A stretch of 64,000 nt of DNA from Penelope pileata (Eukaryota; Chordata; Aves; Galliformes; Cracidae). Below are positions 53,201 to 61,477 of the stretch, piece by piece. Positions within the stretch are counted from its first letter, which is position 1; every line of letters starts with the position of its first letter. The notes below the pieces were generated by a model that saw nothing but the letters and a program-made list of their open reading frames with translations, was not told where the DNA came from and did no database searches. The position numbers were made by a program, and so were the translations under genes. The stretch is from contig WBMW01005465.1 of the NCBI GenBank assembly GCA_013396635.1, positions 723,700-787,699 on the forward strand, in the 5' to 3' direction.

Positions 53201-56200
53201 GATGAAAATGCACTGGTTACCAAAGATGTTTTGGACCACATTCATCTCTGAACTTACTCCTCTAACTGACTCAATAAAGAGTAAAAATTTTGCTTTAAAA
53301 AAATCCCAGTAATTCTAGTGCTACATTATGGCAAGTGCTAGCTTTTATTATAGGGACAGGCAGTAAACTCAGATTCAGAAAAATAAAGCTTAAATAACCC
53401 CAAGAGATTCAAGATGTAAAACACCGTCTTGCTAGCTGCCACAAACCAAAATATATGACTGGCTTAGATTAGTACACTGTGGTCATTTAGCCTTTAATTT
53501 CCATGGTTTGGGAAAACTGTAAGCTTGTTTCTATGTGACAACATTCAACAAAATTGCAAAGATTATGATAACTATCATGAGCACAGGAAAGCAGAGCAGT
53601 AAAGCTACTCTTGCATACTAGAACAGAAAATTTAACTAAGTAGCACAGAAATTTTTTCCATCAGTAGTTCACCAGAGGTCAGCTTGCATCAAGCTGGATG
53701 TGATGCTCTGAGTGCAACACCACTGCAGCGCTACTCAAACTTCATCTAATTCCATTGTAAAAAGATTTTAAAAGCTGGAACTGGTCTATGTACAGCCAAC
53801 ACAGGATTTTGGCCCTTCTACTTTAAAAGAGATGAGACTGAGAGGGAACAGCTCCTCATTGTTGGTCCGTGCACCGTAATAAGAAGAGTCAACTTGAAAA
53901 GTAAAGTGACACATATCTGACATTTGTGGCAGAAGAGAATGCTATGGCAGACTTAACAGGCCCTGCAGAACCCAGCTGGTCAATGAGAAAGAACATGGAA
54001 ATGTCTTGGCTGAAGATAAACAAGCCGGGCTCCAGAGACCCCTGCAGAAGAGGCAGCCCTTTCTAAACCGATAGGCAGTGGAGCTGTACAACAAAGTCTA
54101 AATTTGTGTGCTCCAGAAATATGCAAACACAAAAGTTTGTGCCTCCATAAACCTATAATCACAGTAACACAGAATGAACAATTTCTAAGATCCAGCTTAT
54201 AAGAGATATCTACATTATTGCATTGAAGGCAACACTAGGAGTACAGACAATGAACTTGTTTCAAAACTGCTTACAGTGCTACTTTCTAGGAAAGCACCGT
54301 GCTGTGAAGACCTCAGTCCTTCTTCTCCATGACACCCGCAGGTTGCTCCCAGTTCCTACACATAGATTGTCTAAAATGACACGATCCCATTTTAAGACAC
54401 CAGTTTAAGTGAATTCAGTCTTCTGCTTTTAGTTGTAGTAAGAGCTACACTAGATTTCATGCTAGATTATAATATCCTAGGATTGGATATATTTATCATG
54501 TTCTATTACTCACTCTTCTAGCTTGCTAAAACAGATCATAGAATTGGAATAACATTTTTTTTGAAATACTGAATTCACAGTGCAATGAGCAAGGAGGATA
54601 AATGTTAACATGAACAAGGTGAAAATCTAAATTATTTGTAAAAGATGCCAGTTTCAGCACTTTGTGAAATAAGAATACCTGCGATAGCCAGGAAGATGCC
54701 TGTGGCAGGTCATGCAAAATAGCAAAAGAAAAAGTAGCTACTTAACAACCTAGCTTCTCTTCTTCATCTTCAACAAACAAACTTTACTATCAAGAAAGCC
54801 AAGTAGCAAGAGCATGCAAAAGAAAGAGAAGCAGCTGCAAATATCTTCACATGCACTTTTGCTATCAACAAAAGGGAAGAGAGAGCTGCTCAATTCTAAG
54901 TTTTGCTTCTTTAGTATATATTATAGATTGGTCTGGTCTTTTGCTTTGCTTAATTACACAGAGTTTTAATTAGCTCTCATCATTAATATTATTTTCCTGG
55001 AGGTTTCTGCTTTAGCAGATAATTAAGTCTGTTTCACAAATCTTGTTAAATTTTTCCTAATTTTTTTTCCACTTTTTTTTTTTTAAACCAGATAGGCAGC
55101 ATATGGCTTCAGTATAGAGTAATAATGAATCTTGTTTTAACTTACTTAATGCTCTTCCCCCACCCTGCACTAGTTAATAATATATGATCAGATAATTCTT
55201 TTCTTGAAATAACCTGGTCTTCAAGATTAATCTGAGAATCTGAAGCTAATTTTTGACTAGAAACTTGTCTGCAAACTATTTATGGCAATTACTCGATATT
55301 AAACTAGCTTAACTTAGAAAGCATGCTTAAATTTCCCATCCTGGATGCCCAAATGCAGGCAGATTGATCTATACTTGGGTACCCAAATTAATGGTCTGGT
55401 GTTTCAAATATGCTGAGTAAAATTATTTCATTGCTTAATAACGCTTCACTAATTACAGCTTGCACAAACTTAGTACTTTTGAAGGGCTATAAAAATGTGT
55501 TTTCATTTCCCAAATATTTCACAAAAAGAATTATACTTTAATGTTCTTCTATTAAAGAGTAATAAACTAAGTGGCTTTGTACTTCAAAATAAATAAAACA
55601 TTAAACAAAACAGTAGAACTCTTTTGCTCCACCCATAACATCAATGAATATCTAATTCAAATGAATAATGAAAGAGAGCAGCACAGATTTTATGCTTTCA
55701 ATATTTACTTACTGAACATTTAATTTCCTCACAGGGCTAATGTGGAAACTGGAAGCTACTGCCATACACGATCAATAACCCTCCTAGAAGTTTAATGTAA
55801 GACTTAGGAGACATTGGCAAAAGCAGCCAGCCAGAAACTAAATCTTTTTTTTTTTTTTTTTTTTGGTTTATATTNTTTGGGTATAGAGAAAGCAATACAA
55901 ACCTTCCCAGCATCCCTTATTTAGCTTACTGACTCTTCCTGGTGAAGGATGATGCTCAGATATTCAGAAGCTTTGTTTGACTGGCTGGAACTTATTAGCA
56001 CCCTATGAACTTGGAGAGAAAGTAGCAAATTTATTATTTCTGTGGAGTGCTCATCATAACAGAGAAGACAAGCTCAGCTTATCAGTCTTCGTTGCTACTA
56101 AACATGTTTTGTTCCCAAAAGAAGTATGAGTCATTTTGTCCAAGAGGTAAAAAAAAAAATTACCTGGTTGCTTTAGAAAGCAGAATTCCAAAAAAAGTTC

Positions 56201-59200
56201 ACACCTGATAAAAGGAACACATACTCTTCCTAAGAACAGCAAGAACCAGAAACAAGATTCAGATGTGCAAGATGTTGCACATTTTAACTAGCGCTGTTCT
56301 TTGATGACAAACGTCAATCAATTTAAATGGACCTCTGTGAAATATTAACTATAGAGTCCAGCCTGTATTGTCTGTTTGTATTCTTCAACTCAAACAGAGC
56401 TGTTCTTCTGGAAGAGATCCACAGGCTGACCCCTTATAAAGACAACACTTTTAGAGAAAGACCAAGCCCACCATAAAAAGTTACTCTAAGATCTGAGGCA
56501 CCCCTAAGAATGACAGTTTCAGGATTTTTGATACTTTACTGAAATTTAGCTCTTGTTCCTTTTTCAGGTACACAAATACAAATTGTTTCAGGCATCCAAG
56601 TAAAAGCAGCTTTCAGAGGATGCAAGATCTGGATTTAGATACTCAGATTGAAGTTTTGGCCTTCATTAGCACTCAAACTGTGCTCTCTGACAGACAAGTT
56701 TCCTATGACACAATCATTGCTCAGATTTTATTCAGGAACTATTTTTTCCCCTCAAAGTTTCTGCGTTCTGGGCATTTTGCCTGATTTCTGCATAGCTGTT
56801 TAGATGATATTTTTCCCTCCCATGTTCCACATCATAACCTACGTCAGCATGGCCAGCACTGTGCACAAAATGCAGACTTTTTCTTCTCTTAGCTGCCTAC
56901 ATGCTTTCCTTTTCTTCTCCTTTTCTCTCAAAAGTAGTCCTGCTGTGCAGTCACCTACACAGTTCCAAAAACAAATAGAAAACTAAACCACTGTGAAGAC
57001 TTTGGAAAGAAGTGAAGAGAGGTAAAAGTTATCTCAAACAGTTGACAGCAAAGGTTTGTTCATTTGTTTGAAATGGCTCTGATGACATCTCACAAACTAG
57101 ATCTTAATGCTTTTCATTTCTCTGGACAAAAGCCACGTCTTTTGCAGGCCAAATATCTTTCATATTGTTCTCAGATATCCACACCACGGAAAAGTGTTTG
57201 AAATCAGTAATTCACCTCATTTAACTTTGAAAAGCTTCCCAGCTGGTCACTCGTTACAAGACATTCATTGTATTAAACTTTGAGACATTTTAAATATTTT
57301 CTCTCTATGGCATCATCTTAAAACATCTGGGCAGGCTTTAGAAAATAACACAGGAGATTTTTAATTAAATCATGCTTTCTCACTAATTTCTTAGAAATGA
57401 GCAACCTTTCATGAAGGTTTTTAATGGAGATTTTGCTGAGCCACTTAAGAAAATCATCTCAGAATGAACACCCATCATTTACGTGATTACCCAGAAGAGT
57501 ATTTTAAATGTCTCACAGACAGAAGCTGGTAATGTATTCCAAAACAAGGAGCTTTTTACTGATGGCTGGCAGTGAAGTGTGTTCCTTGATACCTATTTTA
57601 ACATCTGTGAAAATAATCTTTTCCAAAATACTGAAGGTAACAACCTAACTCACAACTCCATAATGCTTAAAGAATTTAGAACAATTTCTCAGCAGACTTA
57701 AGAAGCCAAAGAACTCCTACCTTGAAATATCTGTCCTGTTAATACACTAATTCAAATAAAAATCACTTATTTTATACCTGAATTTTCCACGTTCTCACCT
57801 AAGTTTTCAAGTTATTAGTGTACCTCTTAAGCATTGAGTGACAGATCTGTAGGCACATGCAAGTTCTCCCACTCGCATAAATTCATAAATCTATAAGCTT
57901 CATAAATTTGTGGACAATTTCATTTTATTTTCTGTTAATTGTCCTTAAGTTTGTTATTTTTTCAAGCTTTATCAGAGGCCATGAATATTTCTATCAAACA
58001 CTGTGAGAAAAGAGGAAAAGCCGTTAACATCCGAGCCCCTATTATCTTGAAATAGCTATAATCATCAAAACTTGGCAATACTTGAAAGTGGAAAGAACTG
58101 CCAAAAATCAAGTTATGATACTACATCTACTACTTGATACTAATTTCTGATTAAGTGGTGAGCCCTAAATGCAAGAAGGGACAATAATCCAATAACGAAG
58201 GAAGCTGTCTGCATTCCTGAAGATGGACAGTGAACGAGAAGGAACACGGATGAGTGGATCCGGCCAGACCAGAAGGACACAAAAACTTGAAAACGATACT
58301 AAAAAAAAAAACACGTCATGGTAGCACTTATTCCTACAGTTGTGCTCTGGCCATCTCTAAGAAATATTCCTGTCTCTTATGGAAATAATTTAATCATTCA
58401 ACTGACCCAAAAAAGAAAACACTCACATGCATAGAATTTAGCAAAACAATTTCTATGTACAAGGGTTCTGGCTTAAGCCATGTTTATTTAGCCAGTGAAA
58501 CCAGATTTGTGTATCTATTACACTTCATTAAAATTGTTCACAGGACAAGAGTTATGAGTTGCCTGCTGCTTTTGATTATCAGAGCAAGGCTAAAAGCTAT
58601 CTGTCTCTTCTGTTGCTCCTTTGAATGCTATAGTTATCCTGGTCAATTGGAGTTGAAAAATGATGTCCACTCTTTCAGAAATCTGAAGCATATTCTACCA
58701 GTCTGGATGAGTACACTGCTTAAAACTTGACAGATGCAACTGTAACTGTTCAATGGACAATTTGCTGAGCAGCATCAAGACGCCCTTGTCGTCTTCAACA
58801 ACTAGAACATCAGATCAGGAACCGAAAATAAGAACTTGGCTCCTGCTTTGCTATGTTTTATACCCTCTACCAAGGAACGCAATGATGAAATGTGTGTCCT
58901 CAAACTAAGCTTCTATGTGATAAACTCAGAGAAAAAAAAAAGTACAAGAAAGCTACTTTAATTATGGTCTTCTTAATACATATTTTTTTAGATTTGCTTA
59001 GTGTAGGTTATTTGACTATATGTTAGTATAACATTTCAACAATATATTGATTTTTTACAAAACAATTTGTAGATAAGAGCACAAAAGTAATTTAAATGAA
59101 GTTTCTGATGGTGCCTTTAAAAAGCTTTGTTAAGATGTACTCAGTAGCAACACTGAGAAGTGAGGGGGTTTTGTTGTTTTCCCCCCCTCTTAGATTGCAA

Positions 59201-61477
59201 CAGAAGTAACTTGTCATGACTGAAAGACATCCCAGATTACAATTACTGCATTTTTTCATGCTAAGGAAAAATAATTCTCATTCACAGCAATAAAAAAAAA
59301 AAAAAANTATAACTCATAGGTAGCCTCAAGGTAACTTCATGTACCACAAATACCAAATAAGAATACTAACTGTCAAGGTCTAGATGTCTTCTTAACGTAT
59401 TTGCCTTTAGGTTGCATGGTCCAACAAGTGATTCAGAATCCACGTAGCAAGGCTACAAGAGTGCCTTTCTGTACACTAAAGCCCTTCAATTCTTGATGGC
59501 AAGAATTGTCATGCAAATCTAAATTATATTGCAAGTCAAGGTCTATTAGCACGATTTTGACTGCATATTTAGGCAACTGAATTAAATCAATTCTTTATTT
59601 TAAGGATTTGGTATTTAACTGACACATAATTTTTACTAAACTTAATTATAGAACCTTGTTTTCTTACCTTTCAGAAACTGAGACCAAGGCGCCAATTCAC
59701 TAAAGAAGTTAAACTGAACATGCAGCATAAGATTAAGCACATTTTCTTCTTCTCGACCTTGCCAGTAAAATATTTATCAATGCACTGTTATGAATAGAAA
59801 AGCAATCCAACTTTACTTTCTTGATCAACTTTTACCTCCAAATAATTACAGATATAGTTTAGTCATTCTGAGTCCCTTCACCCTGCCAGCAGGACAGTTA
59901 AGGCAATTAATTACCTTTTCTTTACACACAGGACAGGCCCCTTATCAGGAACAGGCTTTTCCCCACTATCACAAATATTTCCAACTTCAGTTTTTCATTC
60001 TCCATGTAGGCTCCACAATGAGGGTGTCACAAGCCTCATAAAGTTAAATAGGAAAATTAATTTCCCACTGTGGGTAGGAAAGTATAAAATTAAATCATAC
60101 TGTTACTCAAAAATATTTCTCACAGCAATGACAGAACAGAACCTGCAGGTGATAATTCCAATAGCCACCCCAGTGCCTTACTTTTCAGTATAGACTGCTT
60201 TCTGTGCTTCTTTCATTTTCTGTTTTCTTGAGTTCACTTACCTGACTGATTTCCAACAGTATCGCTAAATTAGAGGTAACACACTGAGCTCCATTTTATT
60301 TCTGGTAACACGACAGCTGAAGTTCTTCTGTGAAGCCAGCCTGACTATATTCCTGGATTTCCTGAAGCTTTGAGGATTACCAGAAAAGGGGTGGGCTGTC
60401 TAACAAACGCCTATAAGTGATATTGTCTGACATCTCTCCTTCCATAGCTGTGAAGTCTCCCACATCTACAGCCATTTTGCAGTTTTTGCTCCTTGCTCGT
60501 TAACTGTCCCTCATAAAAACATCTCCAGATAATCTGAAGTGAACTGTTTTCTCAGTTCAGCCTATTTTTTCTGCGCACTTGTTTATCGCTGTTCAGGGGT
60601 AGATACCAAACAGTTACAACTACGTACACAGAGTACCGTGCCATGCTATCTCTTACTGATAAACCATTTACCTTCAAAAGAAGAATCATAAAAAAGTTAT
60701 GGAGGACGTCTCAGAACAATTTTCAGTACTCCGTGTGAATTAGCTCTAAAAATAATTTCAAAAATGTGTATTTCAGTAGTGACTACTTAAGGGCAGATCA
60801 AGGCTGTCTCTAAGAAGCACTTACTCCACAGTTTGTGTTTCTGAATACTTAAATGCTTTGAGTTTATTATTTTATACACCCTTTCAATTATACAAAGGCT
60901 GATCATATCTGGCTGGGTCATTTATTTTAGCTACACCATTTGCTTTTCTCTACTGTTATCAACTAGACAGAACTTCTGCCTTTATTTTAATTCTTCAGTT
61001 TATTTCCTTGCAAGGCAAAGAAAGTGTTGACCCTACATTGTTATAATTTACTGAGGATGAGAAAATGGAAGTAGTGAGGATGAATCATGACATCTGCTGT
61101 TCTCTCAAGTAATAAGAAAAAAACCTTTGGGAGCACAGTTGGGCAATCCTTAGACAGAATGATCAGTGATCCCTCAGAATATCTAATTAAATGTTTGCTA
61201 AGCACATCAATAATAATTTGGACATACAACAAACTGCAAACAAGTAACATACTGAGGTATCCTTAGAAAATAAAAGTAGTAGTCTTTTTCTTCCTTTTCT
61301 TTGTAAGATTTTACATTCCTTCTCCTGCTGAGATAAAAGCAGGAATTCCACTGAAATTGGGAAGAAAGTTGATCTTTCTGGTCTTCCCTGAATCTGTTGT
61401 ACTCGTGCAGGAAAATGGGAGTCACAGTCTGCAGGGTAAGCAGGCCAGTTGCTGCTGACAGCAGCACACCACAGCTG
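32165..61477 (-). CDS. Unrecognised multi-exon gene for a helical-repeat (ARM/HEAT-like) protein, 5' end not found
   Basis: Joined, in transcript order: 61477-61253, 60264-60242, 59757-59668, 58216-58183, 56204-56164, 53292-53258, 53102-53074, 52737-52625, 52495-52426, 50947-50796, 49260-49125, 46601-46477, 45511-45441, 45258-45101, 43661-43517, 39712-39578, 38746-38686, 38164-38134, then either 35961-35856 or 33707-33624, 32981-32929, 32359-32317 and 32222-32165. One frame runs through all junctions, giving 592 or 636 residues. The product is Leu- and Cys-rich with repeated amphipathic helices and no clear signal peptide, catalytic motif or zinc site, so a scaffold of stacked helices is inferred. 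I do not recognise the protein. Exons 53 kb and below that are longer than 60 bp are the firmest; 61.4, 60.25, 58.2, 56.2, 53.27 and 53.09 kb are weaker. The start must lie right of 61.5 kb, possibly beyond the window. Confidence 0.7.
32317..32359 (-). CDS. Helical-repeat gene, alternative downstream exon
   Basis: Acceptor TCATGTGATAACTGACACTAG and donor GTGAG|GTAACT. It encodes YVILSNRNEQGEV, phase 1 in and phase 2 out, in frame with its neighbours. Confidence 0.45.
32929..32981 (-). CDS. Helical-repeat gene, alternative downstream exon
   Basis: Acceptor TATTTGCTTTACTGTATCAG and donor TTCAG|GTAAAA. It encodes VIKCLFHCMLCHVSLCS, phase 2 in and phase 1 out, continuing the 33.6 kb exon in frame. 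Confidence 0.5.
33624..33707 (-). CDS. Helical-repeat gene, alternative downstream exon
   Basis: Acceptor CTGACTGCTTGTTTCAG and very strong donor CAACG|GTGAGT. It encodes VCCPVLCSVALVACGYLTIP and ELSFQPQ, phase 2 in and phase 2 out, so it can follow the 38.1 kb exon directly. A second open frame (CLLSSALLSCTCC...) covers the same bases. It may belong to a long isoform or to a separate minus-strand gene. Confidence 0.6.
34170..34230 (+). repeat. CR1 LINE 3' end fragment, sense
   Basis: GACTAGATGATCTCAGTGGC followed by CTTTTCCAACCTTAATGATTCTATAA matches the CR1 tail (GATGATCT...CCTTCCAACC...ATTCTATG). It is strongly diverged, about 60 bp. Confidence 0.7.
34720..34725 (-). terminator. Polyadenylation signal for the short form
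   Basis: TTTATT on the + strand is AATAAA on the minus strand, about 1.1 kb after the stop at 35856. It would close the short isoform's 3' UTR. Confidence 0.4.
35856..35961 (-). CDS. Helical-repeat gene, terminal exon of the short form
   Basis: Acceptor ATTGTCCTGGGTTTTATTACAG is excellent. The exon reads TRVGQEVTLKILCLLDSCFN, then DSKLLQSIGNTDLI and stops at TAA 35858-35856. The other two frames are closed, and no internal donor is good, so it should be a last exon. Phase 2 in, joining 38134 as Trp. Confidence 0.7.
35962..38133 (-). other. Intron of the helical-repeat gene
   Basis: This 2.2 kb AT-rich interval holds an X-box-like site at 36295 and a small tandem duplication at 36243. No further exon was found. 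Confidence 0.55.
36243..36270 (+). repeat. Tandem duplication, 2 x 14 bp
   Basis: The unit TTTAAATAACACTG is present twice in succession, in the interval downstream of the 35.9 kb exon's acceptor. Confidence 0.85.
38134..38164 (-). CDS. Helical-repeat gene, 31-bp exon
   Basis: Acceptor AATACTGTGGTTGCAG and donor TTTG|GTATGT. It encodes RDQMTVLFV between split codons, phase 1 in and phase 2 out. A longer version starting at an acceptor near 38213 would not match the phase of the previous exon. Confidence 0.6.
38686..38746 (-). CDS. Helical-repeat gene, 61-bp exon
   Basis: Acceptor CAGCTGCATTGCTAG and donor TCCAG|GTACCA. It encodes NAIQQKTFQELIFSIVLYYP, phase 0 in and phase 1 out. Confidence 0.75.
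39241..39254. promoter_or_regulatory. RFX X-box palindrome GTTGCTATGGCAAC
   Basis: It matches the RFX consensus GTTGCCATGGCAAC at 13 of 14 positions. It lies about 320 bp downstream (transcript sense) of the 39.6 kb exon. Confidence 0.5.
39578..39712 (-). CDS. Helical-repeat gene, exon with MVINFAGLLVLRVLVRK
   Basis: Acceptor ATTTTTTGCTATGCAG and strong donor CTCAG|GTAGCA. Exactly 45 codons, phase 0 on both sides: TENLAVANEFNLQSNEIPSD, then LLSMVINFAGLLVLRVLVRK and MTTSQ. It is a typical ARM/HEAT helix pair in appearance. Confidence 0.85.
43138..43260 (-). repeat. CR1-like fragment, antisense arm
   Basis: GGGACCTCTGGAAACACCTG, CTCAAGCAGGGCCACCTTGA and GGACCATGTCCAGAC follow the reverse complement of CR1 3' sequence. 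It faces the next, sense fragment. Confidence 0.65.
43310..43490 (+). repeat. CR1-like fragment, sense arm
   Basis: ACTTCACTGAGAGCG, AGCACTGGAACAGGCTGCCC, then CAGGTGGCCCTGTCTGAGCA match the sense CR1 3' region. Together with the antisense fragment to the left it forms an imperfect inverted pair inside the intron next to the 43.6 kb exon. Confidence 0.65.
43517..43661 (-). CDS. Helical-repeat gene, exon with TPVGFALLLFHAILSL
   Basis: Acceptor GATTTTGTATTCTTCAAACAG and donor GAAA|GTAGGT. It encodes LENYNSQFREFTDTYYEKRF, then LSQCWTAQTPVGFALLLFHA and ILSLCLRK. Phase 2 in, phase 0 out. CR1 sequence begins only a few tens of bases inside the following intron. Confidence 0.85.
45101..45258 (-). 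CDS. Helical-repeat gene, GC-richer exon with ILVAVLASLVHQAEF
   Basis: Acceptor TTTCGGTTCCAAGTCTCAG and strong donor ATGG|GTGAGA. The 158 bp encode LNAWPERMSQAVGKCARVRR, then TGILVAVLASLVHQAEFAQN and ALSFPSTGCLSN. It is the most GC- and CpG-rich piece of the neighbourhood. Phase 0 in, phase 2 out, which is precisely what the flanking exons need. Confidence 0.8.
45441..45511 (-). CDS. Helical-repeat gene, 71-bp exon
   Basis: A superb acceptor (TTCCTGTGTCTTTGCCACACAG) is followed by CADELQLRKQFVGSHCRIVT and EDE, ending at donor GAA|GTATTT. Phase 1 in, phase 0 out. A second frame over the same bases is also open (CVLMNFSLGNSLLGHTVELL), but only the first fits the neighbouring exons. Confidence 0.68.
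46477..46601 (-). CDS. Helical-repeat gene, exon with NAVTLLKSRVVAHGC
   Basis: Acceptor ATTTTCTGGATCAATATCCAG and strong donor CATTG|GTAAGG. It encodes YWQVNAVTLLKSRVVAHGCS, then CMLYEIKHKCVGNQSSSAAN and I. Phase 2 in (completing Ile), phase 1 out. Confidence 0.75.
46602..49124 (-). other. Intron of the helical-repeat gene
   Basis: This 2.5 kb interval holds an A run at about 48379-48395 and an (ATT)n microsatellite at 48436-48452. Several ORFs occur but none has two good splice borders. Confidence 0.55.
48436..48452 (+). repeat. (TTA)n microsatellite
   Basis: A short run of ATT/TTA units follows a T run. It sits in an intron. Confidence 0.8.
49125..49260 (-). CDS. Helical-repeat gene, exon with GEAGGMLLAYCFSQYE
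   Basis: It encodes RYDAETCFLWKSGEAGGMLL, then AYCFSQYEVLIEDILREEFC and KDSL, ending at donor TTAAT|GTAAGA. Tandem acceptors CAAG and CAG at 49264 and 49261 differ by one codon (NAGNAG type); both keep the frame. The acceptor tract is purine-rich and weak, but the coding character is strong. Phase 1 in, phase 2 out. Confidence 0.78.
50796..50947 (-). CDS. Helical-repeat gene, exon with SSEALLEYKFLSILC
   Basis: The acceptor is preceded by a long T/G tract ending TTGTCTGTAG; the donor is ACAG|GTGACA. The 152 bp encode NGNDTKMFSSSKPLGLMFPR, then SSEALLEYKFLSILCSCLAF and LWTGKRELWT. Phase 2 in, phase 1 out. This is one of the most convincing exons. Confidence 0.8.
52426..52495 (-). CDS. Helical-repeat gene, exon with ILVIFPGGEKDP
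   Basis: Acceptor TTTTCTTTTCAATCTGTAG and donor CTCAG|GTCAGT are both good. It encodes ILVIFPGGEKDPTTLFNVLL plus NL, a helix-turn-helix pattern. Phase 1 in, phase 2 out, giving Arg at the next junction. Confidence 0.75.
52625..52737 (-). CDS. Helical-repeat gene, Ser/Arg/Glu-rich linker exon
   Basis: This 113-bp exon encodes YSQSRRLSKSREAEESLLSV and SFDSCSNVEEPPYFLDL. Acceptor GTTTGTGAGTTTTAG, donor TTAG|GTGATT. The first half is a charged, probably disordered linker with possible phosphorylation sites; the second half leads into a helix. Phase 2 in, phase 1 out. Confidence 0.75.
53074..53102 (-). CDS. Helical-repeat gene, 29-bp exon
   Basis: A pyrimidine-rich acceptor (AGCCTTCTGTTGTAG) is followed by TDLSLRSII and the donor AAG|GTCTTT. 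Phase 0 in, phase 2 out, exactly bridging its neighbours. The donor is only fair. Confidence 0.45.
53258..53292 (-). CDS. Helical-repeat gene, 35-bp exon
   Basis: Acceptor GGATTTTTTTAAAG and donor GGA|GTAAGTTC. It encodes KFLLFIESVRG, phase 1 in and 0 out. An alternative donor at 53220 (GTAACC) would extend it with VSSEMNVVQNIF but breaks the phase with the next exon. Confidence 0.5.
56164..56204 (-). CDS. Helical-repeat gene, 41-bp candidate exon
   Basis: Acceptor GTGTTCCTTTTATCAG and donor CCAG|GTAATT are both good. It encodes CELFLEFCFLKQP, phase 2 in and phase 1 out, which joins the 53.29 kb exon in frame. The incoming side depends on the weak 58.2 kb exon. Confidence 0.4.
58183..58216 (-). 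CDS. Helical-repeat gene, weak candidate exon
   Basis: An excellent acceptor (CTCGTTCACTGTCCATCTTCAG) is followed by GMQTASFVIGL in the right phase. The only donor that keeps phase is GTCCCT, which is poor. Without it and the 56.2 kb exon, 59.7 kb can also splice straight to 53.29 kb in frame. Confidence 0.25.
59668..59757 (-). CDS. Helical-repeat gene, exon with FFSELAPWSQF
   Basis: A 90-bp open frame ends at the strong donor GAAAG|GTAAGAAAAC. It encodes REEENVLNLMLHVQFNFFSE followed by LAPWSQFLK, a clear amphipathic helix. The acceptor ATTTTACTGGCAAG is modest. Phase 1 in, phase 1 out. Confidence 0.65.
60242..60264 (-). CDS. Helical-repeat gene, 23-bp micro-exon
   Basis: Acceptor GTTACCTCTAATTTAG precedes it and the very strong donor TCAG|GTAAGTGAAC follows. 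It encodes DTVGNQS plus split codons, phase 2 in and phase 1 out, matching both neighbours. Its small size lowers certainty. Confidence 0.4.
61253..61477 (-). CDS. Helical-repeat gene, candidate upstream exon
   Basis: The frame reads SCGVLLSAATGLLTLQTVTP, then IFLHEYNRFREDQKDQLSSQ. Acceptor choice is open: TCCTGCTTTCTGCTAACAG (exon from 61477) or CTTACCCTGCAG (from 61428). The donor CTCA|GTATGT at 61252 gives phase 2, which fits the next exon. The first half looks like two helices of a repeat; the last 25 codons are Lys/Glu/Tyr-rich and less convincing, so the true donor may differ. Confidence 0.45.

Larger units (their letters stand above)
53293..59667 (-). other. Intron region of the helical-repeat gene with two weak exons
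   Basis: It contains the candidate exons at 56.2 and 58.2 kb. A frame at 54.70 kb (VFLFHKVLKLASFTNNLDFH) has a fair acceptor but no usable donor. An ambiguous base lies at 55875 beside a T run. Confidence 0.45.

Noticed and set aside
54526..54717. Minus-strand frame VFLFHKVLKLASFTNNLDFH as an exon
   Set aside because: The acceptor is fair, but no donor follows before the stop and the phase does not match its neighbours.
58209..58312. + strand frame starting KMDSEREGTRMSGSGQT
   Set aside because: It looks coding in composition but has no acceptor or donor of quality, and it overlaps a better acceptor on the minus strand.
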